Positions 1 through 12,535 of a stretch of 64,000 bases of DNA are shown here, piece after piece (position 1 is the stretch's first letter; the number at the start of each line of letters is the position of its first letter). Below the pieces are notes generated by a model, which had not been told where the DNA came from, did not search any database, and was given only the letters and a program-made list of their open reading frames with translations. The translations under genes and the position numbers were made by a program. The stretch comes from Patiria miniata (Eukaryota; Echinodermata; Asteroidea; Valvatida; Asterinidae): positions 12,169,512 to 12,233,511 of the forward strand of contig NW_024037048.1 of assembly GCF_015706575.1 (NCBI RefSeq), in the 5' to 3' direction.

Positions 1-487
1 GGTTTTACACATGCACTGTATGAATAATGCATGTGGATAAATGCCGTACATTTCTACACCTGCGTGCAGTGTTTTCTACTGAGTCAGTTTGTGCAGTCCA
101 GGGAAATCAGACAGGATTCAAATGTGCTGATGTCACAAATAACAAGTTAGATCCTGCCAATCATGCCAATCACACACACACACACCCTCTGCGGTCACTA
201 GGGAAGTGTGCAGCATAGTAGGGCAGCCAGCCAAATTGCTACTTTCCTGTCTGCTTCAAACATCAGCTAGTAAGGGATGACCTTATTATTAGCTAGGCAG
301 TGAAGGTGGCATTGGTCAACAACCTTAGGAATTCATATGGCTTGCAAACCAATTAAACTACCAGTGGCGGCGCTAAAATGTGGGGGGGGGACAATTAGGG
401 AGAAAGAAAACAATTGGGGGGGGGGGGCAATCAACAAAAATCTCAAGCCTGTGTACGCGCATGTGTACCATTTCAATGGTCCCAATA
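1..487. other. Spacer, no gene seen
   Basis: No coding signal that looks conserved on either strand. It holds a short CA microsatellite near 170-185 and G-runs near 380-390 and 417-427. Confidence 0.5.
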
Positions 488-495
488 TAAGCCAC

Positions 496-1686
496 CAGTG
501 TTGGAGTCAAGTCCTAAAAGCCGAGTACCGAGTTCTCTGAGTACTTTAGGGGCCGAGTCCAGGGCTGCGTCCAAGTACACTGTGACGAGTCCGAATCCAA
601 AGCACCGAGTTCAAGTACATTCAAGGCTGAGTACATTTAATAATAATAATAATAGTGAACATTTACATGTATATAGCGCCAAAATCCATCTAAAAAAGAC
701 GCTCAAAGCACTTTACAAGTTTAAAAAATAAACTATTATTATAAAATTAAATTAAAGAAAAAAAATGTAATTGTAATGTTAAAATGTGTGAAAATATCAA
801 TACAAAGAATTAAAATGTCAAAGATAAAAATAGTAAAAGGCCGAGTACTGGGCCCAGTCCGAGTACCTAAGTCTGAGTCGGTGTCAGAGTCCGAGTACAA
901 CACCAACAAGAACAAAAAATAATAAATATATAAATAAATAAATAAGCATGTAAATAAATAAAAGAAATGGAATTAAATTAAATCAAAACACGCAGTCCAA
1001 ATTTTTTTTTTTACAAAATGGTTAACACCAACAACTTTTATTAAGGCTGTCACCAACAAAATTGGGTGAAAGGAATGACATCGTACTTCAATGGTTCAAC
1101 CATACAGACAGCATATAACATATGGGAAAAAACAATTTTGCACACAGTGCAAACATTTCTGGCCACAGTAGTCACAAAAGTTACCATGGATGTTCAGAGA
1201 GCAGAACACACTTACACAGTATATGACACACAGGTGAAAGGGCAAGGCGTTCTGATCAGGCAAAATATTATTTGTGTAATTTAAGAGACCAAAAGAGAAA
1301 AAAATCCAGAAATTGTCTCACTGGTAACCGCGTAGCTCTGAGCAAACATACATGTGTAAGAAACATAGGCTTGGCTGGCTCCCATTCACATCCTCATCAA
1401 AGGTCAAATAGGATCTTTGGTGCTCACGAAGCGCAAATCCCGAAATGGTCTCACTGGTAACGACTTGAGTTCCAAGTTGCAATGGAATCGTTAAAAAAAT
1501 GTAATGTACTCGATTTGTACGAGTACTAGGGTCGAATACCGAGTCCAAACCAACAAGTCCGTGCCAAAATTTGAGTACAAAGAATTGAGTACGGGCCGAG
1601 TCCAAATAATTTTTGAGCACTGATAGTCGAGTACAGGCCGAGTACTTGAGTGTACTCGAGTTGTGAGTACGAGTACTCCAAGCCTG
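496..1686. mobile_element. hAT-type non-autonomous element (family hAT-1)
   Basis: The 8-bp target-site duplication TAAGCCAC is present at 488-495 and 1687-1694. The ends are CAGTGTTGGAGT on the left and, inverted, CAGGCTTGGAGT on the right. An 8-bp duplication with CAG-starting ends is typical of the hAT superfamily. The arms are full of short GAGTAC / CCGAGTCC repeats. There is no transposase reading frame, so it must be mobilised in trans. A (TAA)n-headed fragment at about 638-730, related to the repeat at 25.6 kb, sits inside. A relic with the same GAGTAC motifs and a CAACACTG end is at 56395-56634. Confidence 0.8.
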
Positions 1687-1694
1687 TAAGCCAC

Positions 1695-2404
1695 CAGAGC
1701 AACTTAGAGGTGTAGTCGTTTTATGAATGAGAAATGTATCAAACCGCAGAATGGTGTATAATAAATGTATAACAAATGTACAAAGACGTTGGCTGCACAC
1801 TTGCTACGACTGTTATAAATGGATGTGTGGCGTGTTCTGTCTTAAGTACCAATGCTTTAATGCTTTCATCATGTTCATTGGCCCCAATTTTATGAATCTC
1901 AACAGCGAAAAAAATATACATAATTAACCTACTTGTAGATAAAGTGTTCGGGGCAAACTGGGGGGGGGGGGCAAAGACAAACATGCATGTTAACTGCTCA
2001 TGCTGCTCATAATAAGAATGACAAGTTGCAACGTTATTGAGTCTATAATGTGACCATTATTTAAGCTATGCATTAAGACTTGTTCCCACCAGTGTGTTTC
2101 ATTTTTTGGTTAATTTCGGATAAGAGTTGCTAATACATTTTCAAAGTACGTTTTCTACATGTAAATCTTTTATTCTTGGAAAGTAGACATACCAAGCGTT
2201 CAGAAACAGTTTTGCTTTTCTTATACTGCAATTGGATTTATTTTTATTGAGGCCTAAAGTTTTCGAGAAACAGAAGTAGCGTTTTCCTCTATTTTTGAGT
2301 TTCTCTCTGTTACAGTTCTTCAAAGATTTTATTTTTGGTTGACTATGAAGTCTGATGCCATCCCTATCCTGTACTAGAGAATTTTATTTTTAAACCAAAA
2401 TGCA
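1695..2404. other. Spacer, no gene seen
   Basis: AT-rich sequence with a run of 10 G near 1960. Open frames here are short and show no recognisable domain. Confidence 0.5.
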
Positions 2405-4535
2405 TATTGCTAGTAGTGCATCTTAGGAATGTGCGAACGTACGATTGTATGTGGCATTCTTCTACTATTACTGCTGCACTTGGCCAGCAACTGTTCGTAG
2501 TGACCTCCAACCTCCCCGGTCAAGGGCAATAGCCAGCACTCAATTGGGGACAGCTGTACAGCATCCGCAACCTGCTTGAGCCAGGTAAGCCGGGGACGAC
2601 CACGAGGCCTCATCCAGGTGGCAGGCCGTTGCCCAAGGTGGAACTGGACGGCAACATCAAGGGCAAGACGAGCAGGGGCAGGAGCTTGGAGGCGCCCAAC
2701 ATGACCTAAAAGGGTGTCACCTCCCCGACGTCTCAGACAAAATGCCACCAAGCCCCCTATGCTGCTGGATGATTGCATTGGAAATGAAGTCGAACCATCA
2801 GATTCCAAGTATGCGACGCTGACACTGCATGTGGAAGGCTTGAATGTGTTCCTTGTTTTTCCTTGCGTTGTGTCCGGGTTTCGGACCCATAAAGGAGGGC
2901 ACACACGCCAATAATACCAAAGTTTTACCGAAAGACTGGCCTTGCTCCTCCAAAAACAATCAAGTTGACCCATGATGGTACCAGTTCTGCATAGCATGTC
3001 CTTTATACAGAAACCTGATGAGTCGATAGTGCACCCAAGATAAGAAAAGGACTCAACTGGTTCAATAACATCGGAATTAGGACAGGGGCTGGACAGCATC
3101 GAAACTGAACCTTAGTTTTTGTCCATTAGGGTTTAAGCCCTGTGTAACTGGCCTCACACTCAAAAGTTGCGAGAAGTTCCCCCATCTGGTTGGATCCAGT
3201 GAAGATTGCGGCATCATCTCCATACAGGAGGTCGGTAAACTTGTGATCGCCTACATCGATTCCAAGTGAATCCTCACATTATGACAGGATTGCATGCATA
3301 GCTGAGCAGAACAAGGTTGGTGCCAGCACACAACCCTGCTGAACTCTGGAGGAAGTCAGAAATGAGGGCGATAGGTCATTGTCAACCCTGACCTTGGATC
3401 TTGTGTGGAGCTTTGATGAGATCTAAAATTGTGCCCGGGATTCCCTTTGAGGAGAGGATATCCCAAAGCTTGCTCCAGTCTACGAGTCGAAGGTTGCCTT
3501 GATATCCACGTAAGCAACTGAAAGGGAGTGCTTGTACTCATGGTGAAGTTCAGCTAGTACTCGCAAATTGGCAAGAATTGCATCTGAAGTGGAACGGCTG
3601 CGAGTAAAACCTGACTTCTGTGGTCTCTGCAGGGAATAAGCAGGGGGCGAATTCTTGCAAGCAGAATCTGCACAAACACCTTGCCAAGAATTGAAAGCAA
3701 TTGATGGGACGGTAACTGTTACAGGCCATCCTTTATAGAGAAGAAGAATTATACCATCTTTTCATTCTGCTGGAACCAAAACCTAAGGACCAGATGTTAG
3801 AAAAAATCTTATGAAGAGCCCTACATGTACTTATGGGCATTTTGGCAGATTTGAGACACTCAGGGAAGATACCGTCCTCTCCTGCGGCACAACCCGACTT
3901 CAACTTGCGAATAGCAGATAACACTTCACCCAGAGATGGGGGATCACAGTCGAGATCAGAGACCACATATTTAGGAGGTGGGGGCTTCATGTGGTGTTGG
4001 CGTTGCTGGTGGAAAGTTCAGAGACTTGTTGAAGTGGTCTTTCCAGCGGGACAGTGTTTCATCCACCGAGTTGCAGGGAGAACCATCTGCCTTGAAGATC
4101 GAAAATGGAGATAAATGCTTGCTGCATCCGCGAAGACGCTTGACTGCCTCGAAGGCAGGGCGGAGATTATTTTCTCAGGCCAGCTTCAGCCTCAGAGACA
4201 ATGGAGTCATAAAAAGGATCAAGGTCTTGCTTTGCTTTGGCCTTGAATGATGCTTTCAGTGAGCCGTATCACGGAAAGAGACCCACGAGTCAGGCAGTTC
4301 ACCAAGAGCATTAAAGCAGTTCCGAACCTCAACAGAGTAGTTGGTGGCCACCAGAAGGCCTGTTAGAAGAAGATGGTGGTCTGGACAGCGTTTGGCCAAA
4401 GTCTTCTTGGTGAAGGGGTTGATACAAACTTGTGCTACAACAAGTCAGTGGTCCGTGTTGGCAGGAGCTTCGGTACCACGGTAAACCGGTAGGACTTCAG
4501 ACTGCTATGATCACTGACTGGTAAATGGTCAAGTC
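2405..4535 (-). mobile_element. LINE relic A (non-LTR retrotransposon reverse transcriptase, 5' truncated)
   Basis: Read on the minus strand, the translated pieces follow the usual LINE order. First, near 3990-3740, come the start of the RT domain (LKSGCAAGEDGIFPECLK, the KSPGxDGIxPE motif) and a decayed GTTRS/QxGFR region. Then, near 3060, comes the post-RT FSYLGCTID motif. Last, near 2700-2560, come GHVGRLQ and RPRGRPRLTWLKQV, the typical C-terminal part. Several frame changes and stops separate them, so it is dead. The endonuclease half is missing. Its 5' end abuts relic B at about 4536, which suggests that A inserted into B. The clade is not assigned. Confidence 0.8.
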
Positions 4536-4537
4536 CT

Positions 4538-5565
4538 TTATAACTGTTCCACCGTCATTCGATAGCCAGGTGAATCTGTGAATGAGTTTCTGCTTAAAGT
4601 AAGAGCCTGAGATACGGTAGCTAGCCGGTGAGCAAGAAACTTATTAGGATGAGCTGTTGGCTCTGGAAGTGACTTTATTGATTTGATTGGACCAGGACAT
4701 GTTGGTGGAGTGTCTGCCCGAGGTATGGGTAGTCTGCTACTGATGTGAGGGTGCTGTTTCCCAGGTGACACGTGGCTTCGATCATGTTGCCACGGAGGGA
4801 GAATTTCATTGAGTGGTATTCCTCAATATTGAAGGCATTTGCCATGTGTTGGACCATTGATGAAGGTGATCTAGGTCTTGTTGAAGTACTTTGGTGTCAT
4901 TGGTGCTGGTGATGGATCCGTAGAGTAGGCAGTCATCTGCGAAAAGGTGGACGTTAGAAGAAATGCCAGATGGTAGGTCATTTATGAATGACAAAAGCAA
5001 AAGGAGGCCAAGAACTGTCCCAGTCCCTTGTGGTACTCCTGAGGTCACAGATGCCCGGTCAGATGACTTTCATCTATTACAACACGCTGGGATTGCTTCG
5101 TCAAAACGTCAAAAAAAAAATTCAACCATGTCAGAAGAGGTCCTCTGATTCCGTAATGGTGTCACTTCAGAAGAAGGCGTTGGTGAGGGACCCAATCAAA
5201 GTCAAGAACTATTCCGTCAACTTGGCCACAATCAACAAGCGCTTTGGTGAGATCTTGGGTGGTGATAAGTAGTTGAGTTTCACACGATCGTCCAGGTCTG
5301 AATCCATGTTGGGCATCTGAGAGGATATGATGGTGGCCGTAGCGGTCCATTATTTGACTGAAAATGATGTGCTCAATGATTTTGCTGCAAATGGATATGA
5401 TGGGACAGGTTGAAGAGGGTAGCTTTTCCTCTGCTGCCAAAGAACACCTACATTGTAACTTCCTTGTTTGAGGGCAGAAATGCTGGTTGAGTGGTACCAC
5501 CAATGCTGGATGCGGAAAAGAAAGGCTTTTCCGCAACTATGCGGAAGGCCAAAAAAAGATGCCAA
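4538..5565 (-). mobile_element. LINE relic B (CR1/L2/Jockey-like reverse transcriptase fragment)
   Basis: Minus-strand translation gives typical RT blocks in order: a degenerate NYRPISICSKIIEHI motif, then DAQHGFRPGRSCETQLL, then a decayed VDGIVLDF block, GVPQGTGTVLG, and FADDCLLYGSI with the catalytic ADD. After these come QQDLDHLHQWSNTWQM and a YLG-containing thumb region. The FADD and GVPQGT forms are those of CR1/L2/Jockey LINEs and differ from relic A, so this is a separate family. It is interrupted by frame changes and is cut at its 3' side where relic A begins. Confidence 0.8.
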
Positions 5566-6352
5566 TATTTCTTCATTTCAAGTTATTTTGAACAAAGAGG
5601 TGGCCTAGTCAGCCATATGGTTGCGAAGGGCGATTTCTACAGGTTACGTAACACTTTATTTTGAATGAAACTACATGTACACAGACATGGTCACGTTGGC
5701 GGGCGTAATCCTTGGAAAATTAATTTTTCCAGTTTAGAAGACCATATCTTCATGCAACTTTCAGGATTTAATTCCCCTATAATGATCCAAGTACATGTAT
5801 ACATGCTAAACGTCGTTGTGATATGTTTATTACTTTTCGTTGAAATCGGAAAAATAGGCCTCGCTACGTTGCAATATCTATCAATCTTTTCAAGCCTCAC
5901 GAATATTAATGAGGTTCATATCCATTACTGTGTGCAGCAAACAATGGGATTAAAGCCTCCGTCACGAGTTGTTAGGCCTAATTAACAAAAGTATCACCCT
6001 TTTTGCCAGCTTCCATTGGTCGATACTGAGACCCTTGCCATGTCACGCCGAGTGACGCTAATGAATATGCTAATATGCCTGTCATCACTGTGTGCTGGGC
6101 CAAATCAGTCAGCCGTGGCACCTACGGCGCTTTGCTGAACAATGCACATGGGTTGGGTCGGCAAATAATTTTTTTGATTTTCTTCGAAATTTTCCATTGA
6201 GTTTGTTCACGTTGTAACACTAGCTTTGCGGTTAGCAACCATTTGGCTGTAGTATGGAAGACTTTCGAGTAGCTGTTGTTCCGTGGTAGTCAATTTAACC
6301 AAACCATTTGTGATTCATCTATGGGGGATCGTGTATCTACGGGACCTAACTA
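5566..6352. other. Spacer, no gene seen
   Basis: Open frames are short and show no known domain. No repeat boundary could be defined. Confidence 0.4.
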
Positions 6353-6425
6353 GTCCAATAATTTGGACCCAATTTATCGCCTTTTTAACAATTTGGATGT
6401 TAAAAAGGTGATTGAGTCCAAGTTA
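6353..6425. repeat. Short foldback hairpin, family HP
   Basis: Imperfect inverted arms around TTGGACCC / GGGTCCAA-like ends and a TCGCCTTTTTAACA / TGTTAAAAAGGTGA core. It is the degraded relative of the near-perfect hairpin at 19157-19262. Confidence 0.65.
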
Positions 6426-9400
6426 CTCTGACTATGACCTACCAATCTAGTTGAGGACAAACAGGTACATGTATGTCATAGATAAAGGGCAGGGTTTTGA
6501 ACTTTTGAGGGAAATTTGGGGGTAAAATGACGATGACAACCACAAAACGCAACGAGAAAATAAAGATGGCGATCACCGCGCTATGCACCGTGAAGGTGCA
6601 AGGCGCGCTGAATCGCACAGCACCAACTGTATTAGACTCCTGACCGTAAGTGCTCAAAACGATGCAAAAGAAGATCAGGCCAACTTAACTCACTCTTTTG
6701 CCTGCAAATTTCTCCAAAACTGTCATTGGGCAAAGAAAAGTTCCTCAGTATTTCACCAACCAAGTTTGAAGACTCAATTCAATTTTTAAAGGAGACTTTT
6801 CTTCAATATTTGGCAATGGCTTGCACAAGAGAGGGAAGTCAAGTGATTTCAAAATGAGGCTAAAGACTAGACTTCTATATCCACTGTCCAAATGTTTGAC
6901 AAGACTGACTTCTTCATTCATTGTCGTTAGTCAGGTGCCTGACTATGGAGAAATGTGTAGAAATAGTGACCTAGTTCCCGACGTCCTAGATATTTCTTTT
7001 GGCACAGTCAGCTAACAGTTGATTGATGCAGTACTGAAGAGTTGTTGGACTGGTTGTTTCAAATGCCGGTCTCTTTTCTTGTATTGCATGTTTTTAATAC
7101 ATGTACCTTAAGTTTTTGGACTCTCGAACACAGTATTGAGAGTCCCAAATTTTCTGGCTACAACTGTATTAACCCGGGCAGAAAAATCGTAATTTCCACC
7201 CCAAGAAAAATGTCATTGTTTTGAGAGAAGTCTACTCTAGGTTGAAAAGGTCATTTTTGAGTGATAAATAAAATTCACCCTTGACTCTAATTTTATCAAA
7301 ACTAAACATGGGCCCTACACTACACGATCGCCCATCTATGGGCTCCGCTTTGGGCATCTACACCCGGTACATCTCTATAGACCATCATGACCATGTCTAC
7401 GCATGTACTCAGCAAACACTACATGTATGTTCAAGATAGGATAGATCTGAGGCCGTATTCACAAAACTCAAACTTAAGATATTACTTAAGCCAGACTTAA
7501 AATCTCAGCACCCTGCTAACTTAAATGGGGCGCTAAATTTGGTATTCACGAAAGATCTATACATCCCACTTATCTTAGTGCTCAACTTAACTTAAGTGTG
7601 CAAAACAATCACTCTTGCTCATGCGCAAAACATGTACGTCATAAACGTTCCTACGCAGCAGCTGTTCAATCAATATGTGCGTGTTTCCTCAACATAATCA
7701 TGCGTACGCGTATTGTACGACGCAGTTTCCAAGCCCAATTTAGCACACGGAAAATATCTGCGTCTGACACGCGCGCGTCTATCTAGTTCGTCATGCACAT
7801 CGTAAGCACTCAGTGCATGTACATGTAGTTATTTCCCATAATTTAGTTGTTTCAACAGCTAAAATATTTAAGTGAATTGTACATTTTATTAACTGTCGAG
7901 TGTGGAACAAATTGTCATGATGATTTATGTCATACGTGCTGGAAGGTAATAGTTATGTTTTTTTAATTGATAGTCTTTCGGCAGTCATGTGGTAGGACTA
8001 TGCATTGGTTTCGTCAATCATACCCATGCCGCCCGCATAAAAATCAACAAATCGTTCGAAAATGACTGTCAGAATGTCGACGAACTACAATCCTAGGGTT
8101 GTCACACATTACTTTCAACTTGGCTTTCCTTTTACAATAATTCGCTATTGACAAGATTTCCCTCGATCCCTAGAAACTTCAATTTTGTGCCTAAAAATTA
8201 CCAACCAACGGAAAGAAATAAAGCCGCCATGACACCCTAGTGCCCCACTTAACTTGGATTAAGATAGACCCGTGAACGATGTGTCATTTCGAAGAAATTT
8301 GCCAAAAAAAAGACCCATACGAACGTGTAGAAATTAGATTTTAGTTGTACACAACGCCACGCTCTTGTATCATTTCGAACCTAGTGAAATCGATCCGCGG
8401 TACATCATTTCGTATGCAGGTTGAGTACTTACCTAGAAATCTATATTTCCTTCACGCGCGTTCAGGATATGTCATTTCGAAGTAATTTGCCAAAAATGAA
8501 GACCCATACGAATGTGTAGAAATTACATTTTAACGTTAACTGGACAAGTACCCAGGGTCACTTGATGCCAAATTATTGGAGCCCTCCGAGCTACCCGTCT
8601 GCTTCATCAACTGGTGACGCATACGATTATGGTTGTCGCTTGGACAGATTGACGGCTGTTTCATGTCGCATCCCAGATCCTGTGGGGAGGACGGCTTCTA
8701 CATCATTTGTGTTCATAAGAAGACCTCTGGATTGTCTTTGTGGTGAACTTAATTGATATCCCAGTTCACCAACAAGATCAGCAAGGATCTTTTCCATGCC
8801 TGGCATTTTTATTTATTTATGTGTTTCTGATTTTAATACATGTACATTTTGTAGCAGGTGTAAGCTAGAGCATGAAGAGCAACTGTTCAATTTTGCCAAT
8901 AAATGACACAAGAGGTGAAAAGTGTAATGACTGCATTTTTTAACTTAATTAAAATAAAATTGGGATATGGATATTAAAGTGAAAAGACAAGAATATTCTT
9001 ATCTGATGAATTCAATTAACCCTTACTCTCTGAGGGTAGTTTACTGCATGTCAGTTGGTTATGCCAATGCCCTCCAGCTGCAGTTAAATGGAGGATAAAC
9101 TATCTTGACTGTGAAGGCTCCAATTGGCAGGAGTTGGAGGCCCTGGAGGGTGCCTGATACTGACCAGCTGGGGGCACTCACTTTGTTATCAGAGGACTCT
9201 CATTGTTCTCTGTGGCATGTATTGGAGTGCCTGTCCAGTTACCCTTGAAATGACATGGCAGATATTGGAGGGCCATGCAAAAAACATAGGAGATTTTCTT
9301 GAGGCACATATTGGCATGCGTTGGAGGGTCTAGTAGGGTAAGGGTTAATTGAAAGCCAGATCCACCCATTTGTGTTATTATTTATTTATTTTATTGAATA

Positions 9401-9680
9401 AATTTAAGCACAAGACCTAAAAATGTTCAAAAGTAAGGTGCACATTTGCTTTGCAGTTTTTGTTTAGGAATTCCTTGTTTATAAAGTAGGTCCTTGTTAT
9501 TTGTTCAGAAAAATAAAAATAAGATTTCCTCTTATATTCGTGCCCGCGTGCAGTGCGGTGAGAGAGATGTCTGTTTTAGCTGTGACATGCAGGAAATAGC
9601 CGTCGAATAATACGAAACAAGACAGTATACAATGCACATGCGTCAGTTGGGGAAAGTCCAACCTCGTCTCCACTTCCTGC
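6426..9680. other. Spacer with decayed repeats
   Basis: No conserved coding exon recognised. A MITE-like stretch rich in ACTTAAG motifs spans about 7450-8280. Two direct copies of a roughly 60-bp block occur at 8282-8343 and 8470-8532. A block at 8352-8397 recurs inverted at 10672-10718, so an old element may bracket 8.3-10.7 kb. Confidence 0.4.
8282..8532. repeat. Two direct copies of a ~60-bp block
   Basis: GTCATTTCGAAG followed by AATTTGCCAAAAA and GACCCATACGAA occurs at 8282-8343 and again at 8470-8532, with a few substitutions. Origin unknown. Confidence 0.6.
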
Positions 9681-10254
9681 CAACCTCGTCCCCAGTGCTT
9701 ACTTTATTTCCAACCGCGTTTCCAATAGTAAACCCTGGATAGGAAACTTTCTTCCTGTATCCTGATTCGATACCGCAATTGGCTAGTAATGGATTTTTAT
9801 CGTGTACTTGGTGCTATTATTCACAACGTGCAGTACGTGTTTTCGCCATCATTCGTCCACGCCTTCTCGAAAATACTAATTTCCTTTCCAATTTGCACAT
9901 ATTAATATAAAATATGATACTGCATGTTGCCTCGATAAGATCGTAACAGTTTGATTTAAAAAATTGTGTTTTCGTAACTCACGCCGTGCTCGCGCTGCTT
10001 CGAATTGACTCTGTTTATACCCCAGACACCGCATACAAAAACAAACGCTAATGCGTAACGCATATCCAGGCACCAGACTGTTGCTCATTTGCATACGTGT
10101 TCAAAAATCTTGCACATGCAAATGATCCAATACCAGGGTGAGAGAGCAGGTAGTGGTGGGCGCGTACTGCTCGACACCCTGGGGACGAGGTTGACTTCCT
10201 GCTTCCTATTGGAAACATGTTTGGAAATAAAGTAAGCTTTAGGGATGAGGTTGG
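9681..10254. mobile_element. Foldback MITE with CAACCTCGTCCCC ends
   Basis: The left arm (9681-9728) contains CAACCTCGTCCCC, then GCTTACTTTATTTCC and GTTTCCAATAG. The same blocks occur inverted at 10206-10254. A second inward copy of the GGGGACGAGGTTGA end lies at 10178-10193. The interior 10020-10193 is repeated at 16125-16300, so these are two members of one family. No coding capacity. Confidence 0.65.
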
Positions 10255-10545
10255 TGTGAGTCCAACAAATCACATGAATCAGTAGGAGGTTCTGGTTCTG
10301 GTTCTGGTGGAATACTGCATATATCTCCTCAGCAGGGATGTAATATGCAGGCGCGAGGTGACTGAGCAGATATTTACATGAAGTGGGCCCCCCTGATGAT
10401 GTCATCTATGTTAAGAGATTGAAGTTTCGACTTAAAAATTGCAATGCTTGGTGCTTGATGTATTTCTGGTGGTAATTTATTCCATTCTGCAAAAGCTCTT
10501 GGGAATAATGAGAACTTGGAGGTTGCTAAGACGTCGAGATCTTGC
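10255..10545 (-). mobile_element. LINE 3' end fragment (relic E)
   Basis: The minus-strand translation upstream of a stop at 10376-10374 reads LFPRAFAEWNKLPPEIHQ, then APSIAIFKSKL. This is the conserved extreme C-terminus of CR1/L2/Jockey-type LINE ORF2 (FPRTxxxWNxLPxxxxxAxSxxxFKxxL). A short GAACCA repeat at about 10284-10308 looks like the tail. Only the last ~50 codons and the 3' UTR remain, as expected for a 5'-truncated insertion. Confidence 0.7.
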
Positions 10546-10996
10546 CAAATCTTGGGCCAGATTTTACGTCAAATTTCATTCAAATGCAAGATTTGCCGTC
10601 AAAGCCGATTTCAAGAAAGCTTCATAATGTCAGTTCTTTTCACACGGTAAAGTAATGTTCAGTTTTTGTCATGGAGGGATGATTTCACTAGGTTCGAAAT
10701 GATACAAGAGCATGGCGTAGTTTACAAGCCACATTCACAGGTCTAGGGGAAAGATTCCCATATCCGGCCATCACTAATTTTTCCCTTCAGTTACCTATCA
10801 GCCATCAGAAAGTGATAATATGTCCTGAAAAGTCAAATTTATCACGGAAAATATCGAGGTATTTACCAAAAAACCACTTAGACATTTTCAGACCAGCCTC
10901 ATACGGTTTGTGCACAGGGTAACAAGTGATGGCCAGATATGGGAATCGTTCCTTTTCCGTGAATACTAAATTGTAAGACTAGTCTAAGTCGCATAT
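10546..10996. other. Spacer with repeat fragment
   Basis: Contains the inverted partner (10672-10718) of the block at 8352-8397. No coding signal. Confidence 0.4.
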
Positions 10997-11005
10997 GGTG
11001 GGGTG

Positions 11006-12273
11006 TACTCCTAGAACTATGAGGCTCCACGTAGTGGAGCCTCATAATAGGTTCAGAACCCCGCAAAATTGTTGTCAGCACATAACACTAATTAAGTACA
11101 AAAACGTCCATCCCAACCAAGCTTTTTCCCACAGAACCGCTGCACAGTTTGCCCCTTAACTCCGTACAATACCTCATGACATACTCAAGTTATGTGCACC
11201 TAACAAACATCGGTGGATTCTGTCTGTTTTTCGGCAAAAATGATGAAAAATATGCCCTTTCCGCACTGAGCCAACCTGACACTTGAAACGTGCACGCGCG
11301 CAGAATGATCGCAGTCATTTTCGGTTCGATCGCTCGGAGCGCGCCGCGGGGGGTATGGTGTAGGAGCGGAACGCGATATTTTTTTTACACAACTATCTGG
11401 GGTACTTTGCGCGCTTTCCTATGGGGCTTGGTTTTTATAACCAGGCTTGAGTGGAGGCTACTATTTTTCAACTTGGTACGGATTTCGGACTTTATTTCCC
11501 TTTTTAAAAAAATCCTCCAGAGCCTCAGATCAGGAAAGGAAAAAGGAAATTGCTGCTATACAAGTAATGTCCGACTGAAAAATAACGTTTTTAAGATTCA
11601 ACTTAAAATTGTTGAAAAAAAGAGCAAAATCTGTATTGGCAGAGCGAGGAATCGATCTCGAGACATGCCTAACCACTAGGCAACGGCGGTGCTCGAAAAA
11701 TTCGTGCAATTCATAAATTATATACTTTCACACATGTGGAGAGAGTATACGCGCGCGCACGTAGGTAAAAGGTTACAGGATTGTAGAGCGCCGCTACGCG
11801 GCGCTCTACAATCCTATAACCGTGATTCAAGTCGCCTGAAAAATGGGTACCCCAGATAGTTGTGTAAATAAAATATTCGCGAGCGGAACGATAGTATGCG
11901 CATGCGTACAAATGCAAGTACATACCCCCCGCGGCGCGCTCCGAGCATCTTAACCCGAAAATGACTGCGATCATTCTGCGCCCGTGCACGTTTCAAGTGT
12001 CAGGTTGGCTCAGTGCGGAAAGGGCATATTTTTCATCATTTTTGCCGAAAAACAGACAGAATCCACCGATGTTTGTTGGGTGCACATAACGTGAGTATGT
12101 CATGAGGTATTGTACAGAGTTTAGGGGCAAACTGTGCAGCGGTTCTGTGGGAAAAAGCTTGGTTGGGATGGAAGTTTTTGTACTTAATTAGTGTTTTGTG
12201 CTGACATTAATTTTGCGGGGTTCTGAACCTAGTATGAGGCTCCACTACGTGGAGCCTCATAGTTCTAGGAGTA
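11006..12273. mobile_element. Foldback element Z1 (about 400-bp arms, 9-bp duplication)
   Basis: The 9-bp target-site duplication GGTGGGGTG lies at 10997-11005 and 12274-12282. The ends are TACTCCTAGAACTATGAGG and its exact inverse. Arms of about 400 bp (11006-11410 and about 11845-12273) are highly similar. Each tip carries its own hairpin of GAGGCTCCAC and GTGGAGCCTC. A 9-bp duplication is the habit of Mutator-like (MULE) elements, so this looks like a non-autonomous foldback MULE. The loop (11411-11844) holds a small 23-bp-armed palindrome at 11771-11821 and a tRNA-like stretch. A related copy, Z2, is at 50737-52374. Confidence 0.85.
11640..11700 (-). repeat. tRNA-like sequence, possible SINE head
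   Basis: On the minus strand the sequence shows a D-arm-like GCCTAGTGGTTAGGC (A box) and an AGATCGATTCC (B box), as in tRNA-derived promoters. They are only about 15 bases apart, so the anticodon arm is missing and this is not a working tRNA gene. It lies in the loop of element Z1. Confidence 0.35.
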
Positions 12274-12354
12274 GGTGGGGTGGTTACTTTTATATGACTT
12301 TTAAAGTCGTTTTGTGAATGCTGGCCACAATACAAAGTCGATAACTGGATGTTT

Positions 12355-12535
12355 GGAAAGAATGTTGCAACCTGACGCTACTTCAGCAGTTGTGTACAAA
12401 GTCTATGGAGAGTCAAGAAAATTTCCAGATTCATCATGTCTTGACACTTAATCTTATCATCATTTGTGCAATGAATGACCTTCATTGAGATGATATATGA
12501 AGAATAATGCAGCATCAGGTTGCAACATTCTTTTC
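12355..12535. mobile_element. Short MITE, family M, copy 1
   Basis: The 8-bp duplication GGATGTTT is at 12347-12354 and 12536-12543. The termini read GAAAGAATGTTGCAACCTGA inward from both sides. Length 181 bp, non-coding. Three further full copies are at 18825-19049, 30688-30897 and 60948-61134, and a solo end is at about 56650-56683. The 8-bp duplication fits hAT- or P-type transposition. Confidence 0.85.

Noticed and set aside
1318-1800. 160-residue minus-strand open frame
   Set aside because: Lies across the GAGTAC-repeat arm of hAT-1 and its border; no known domain or splice context.
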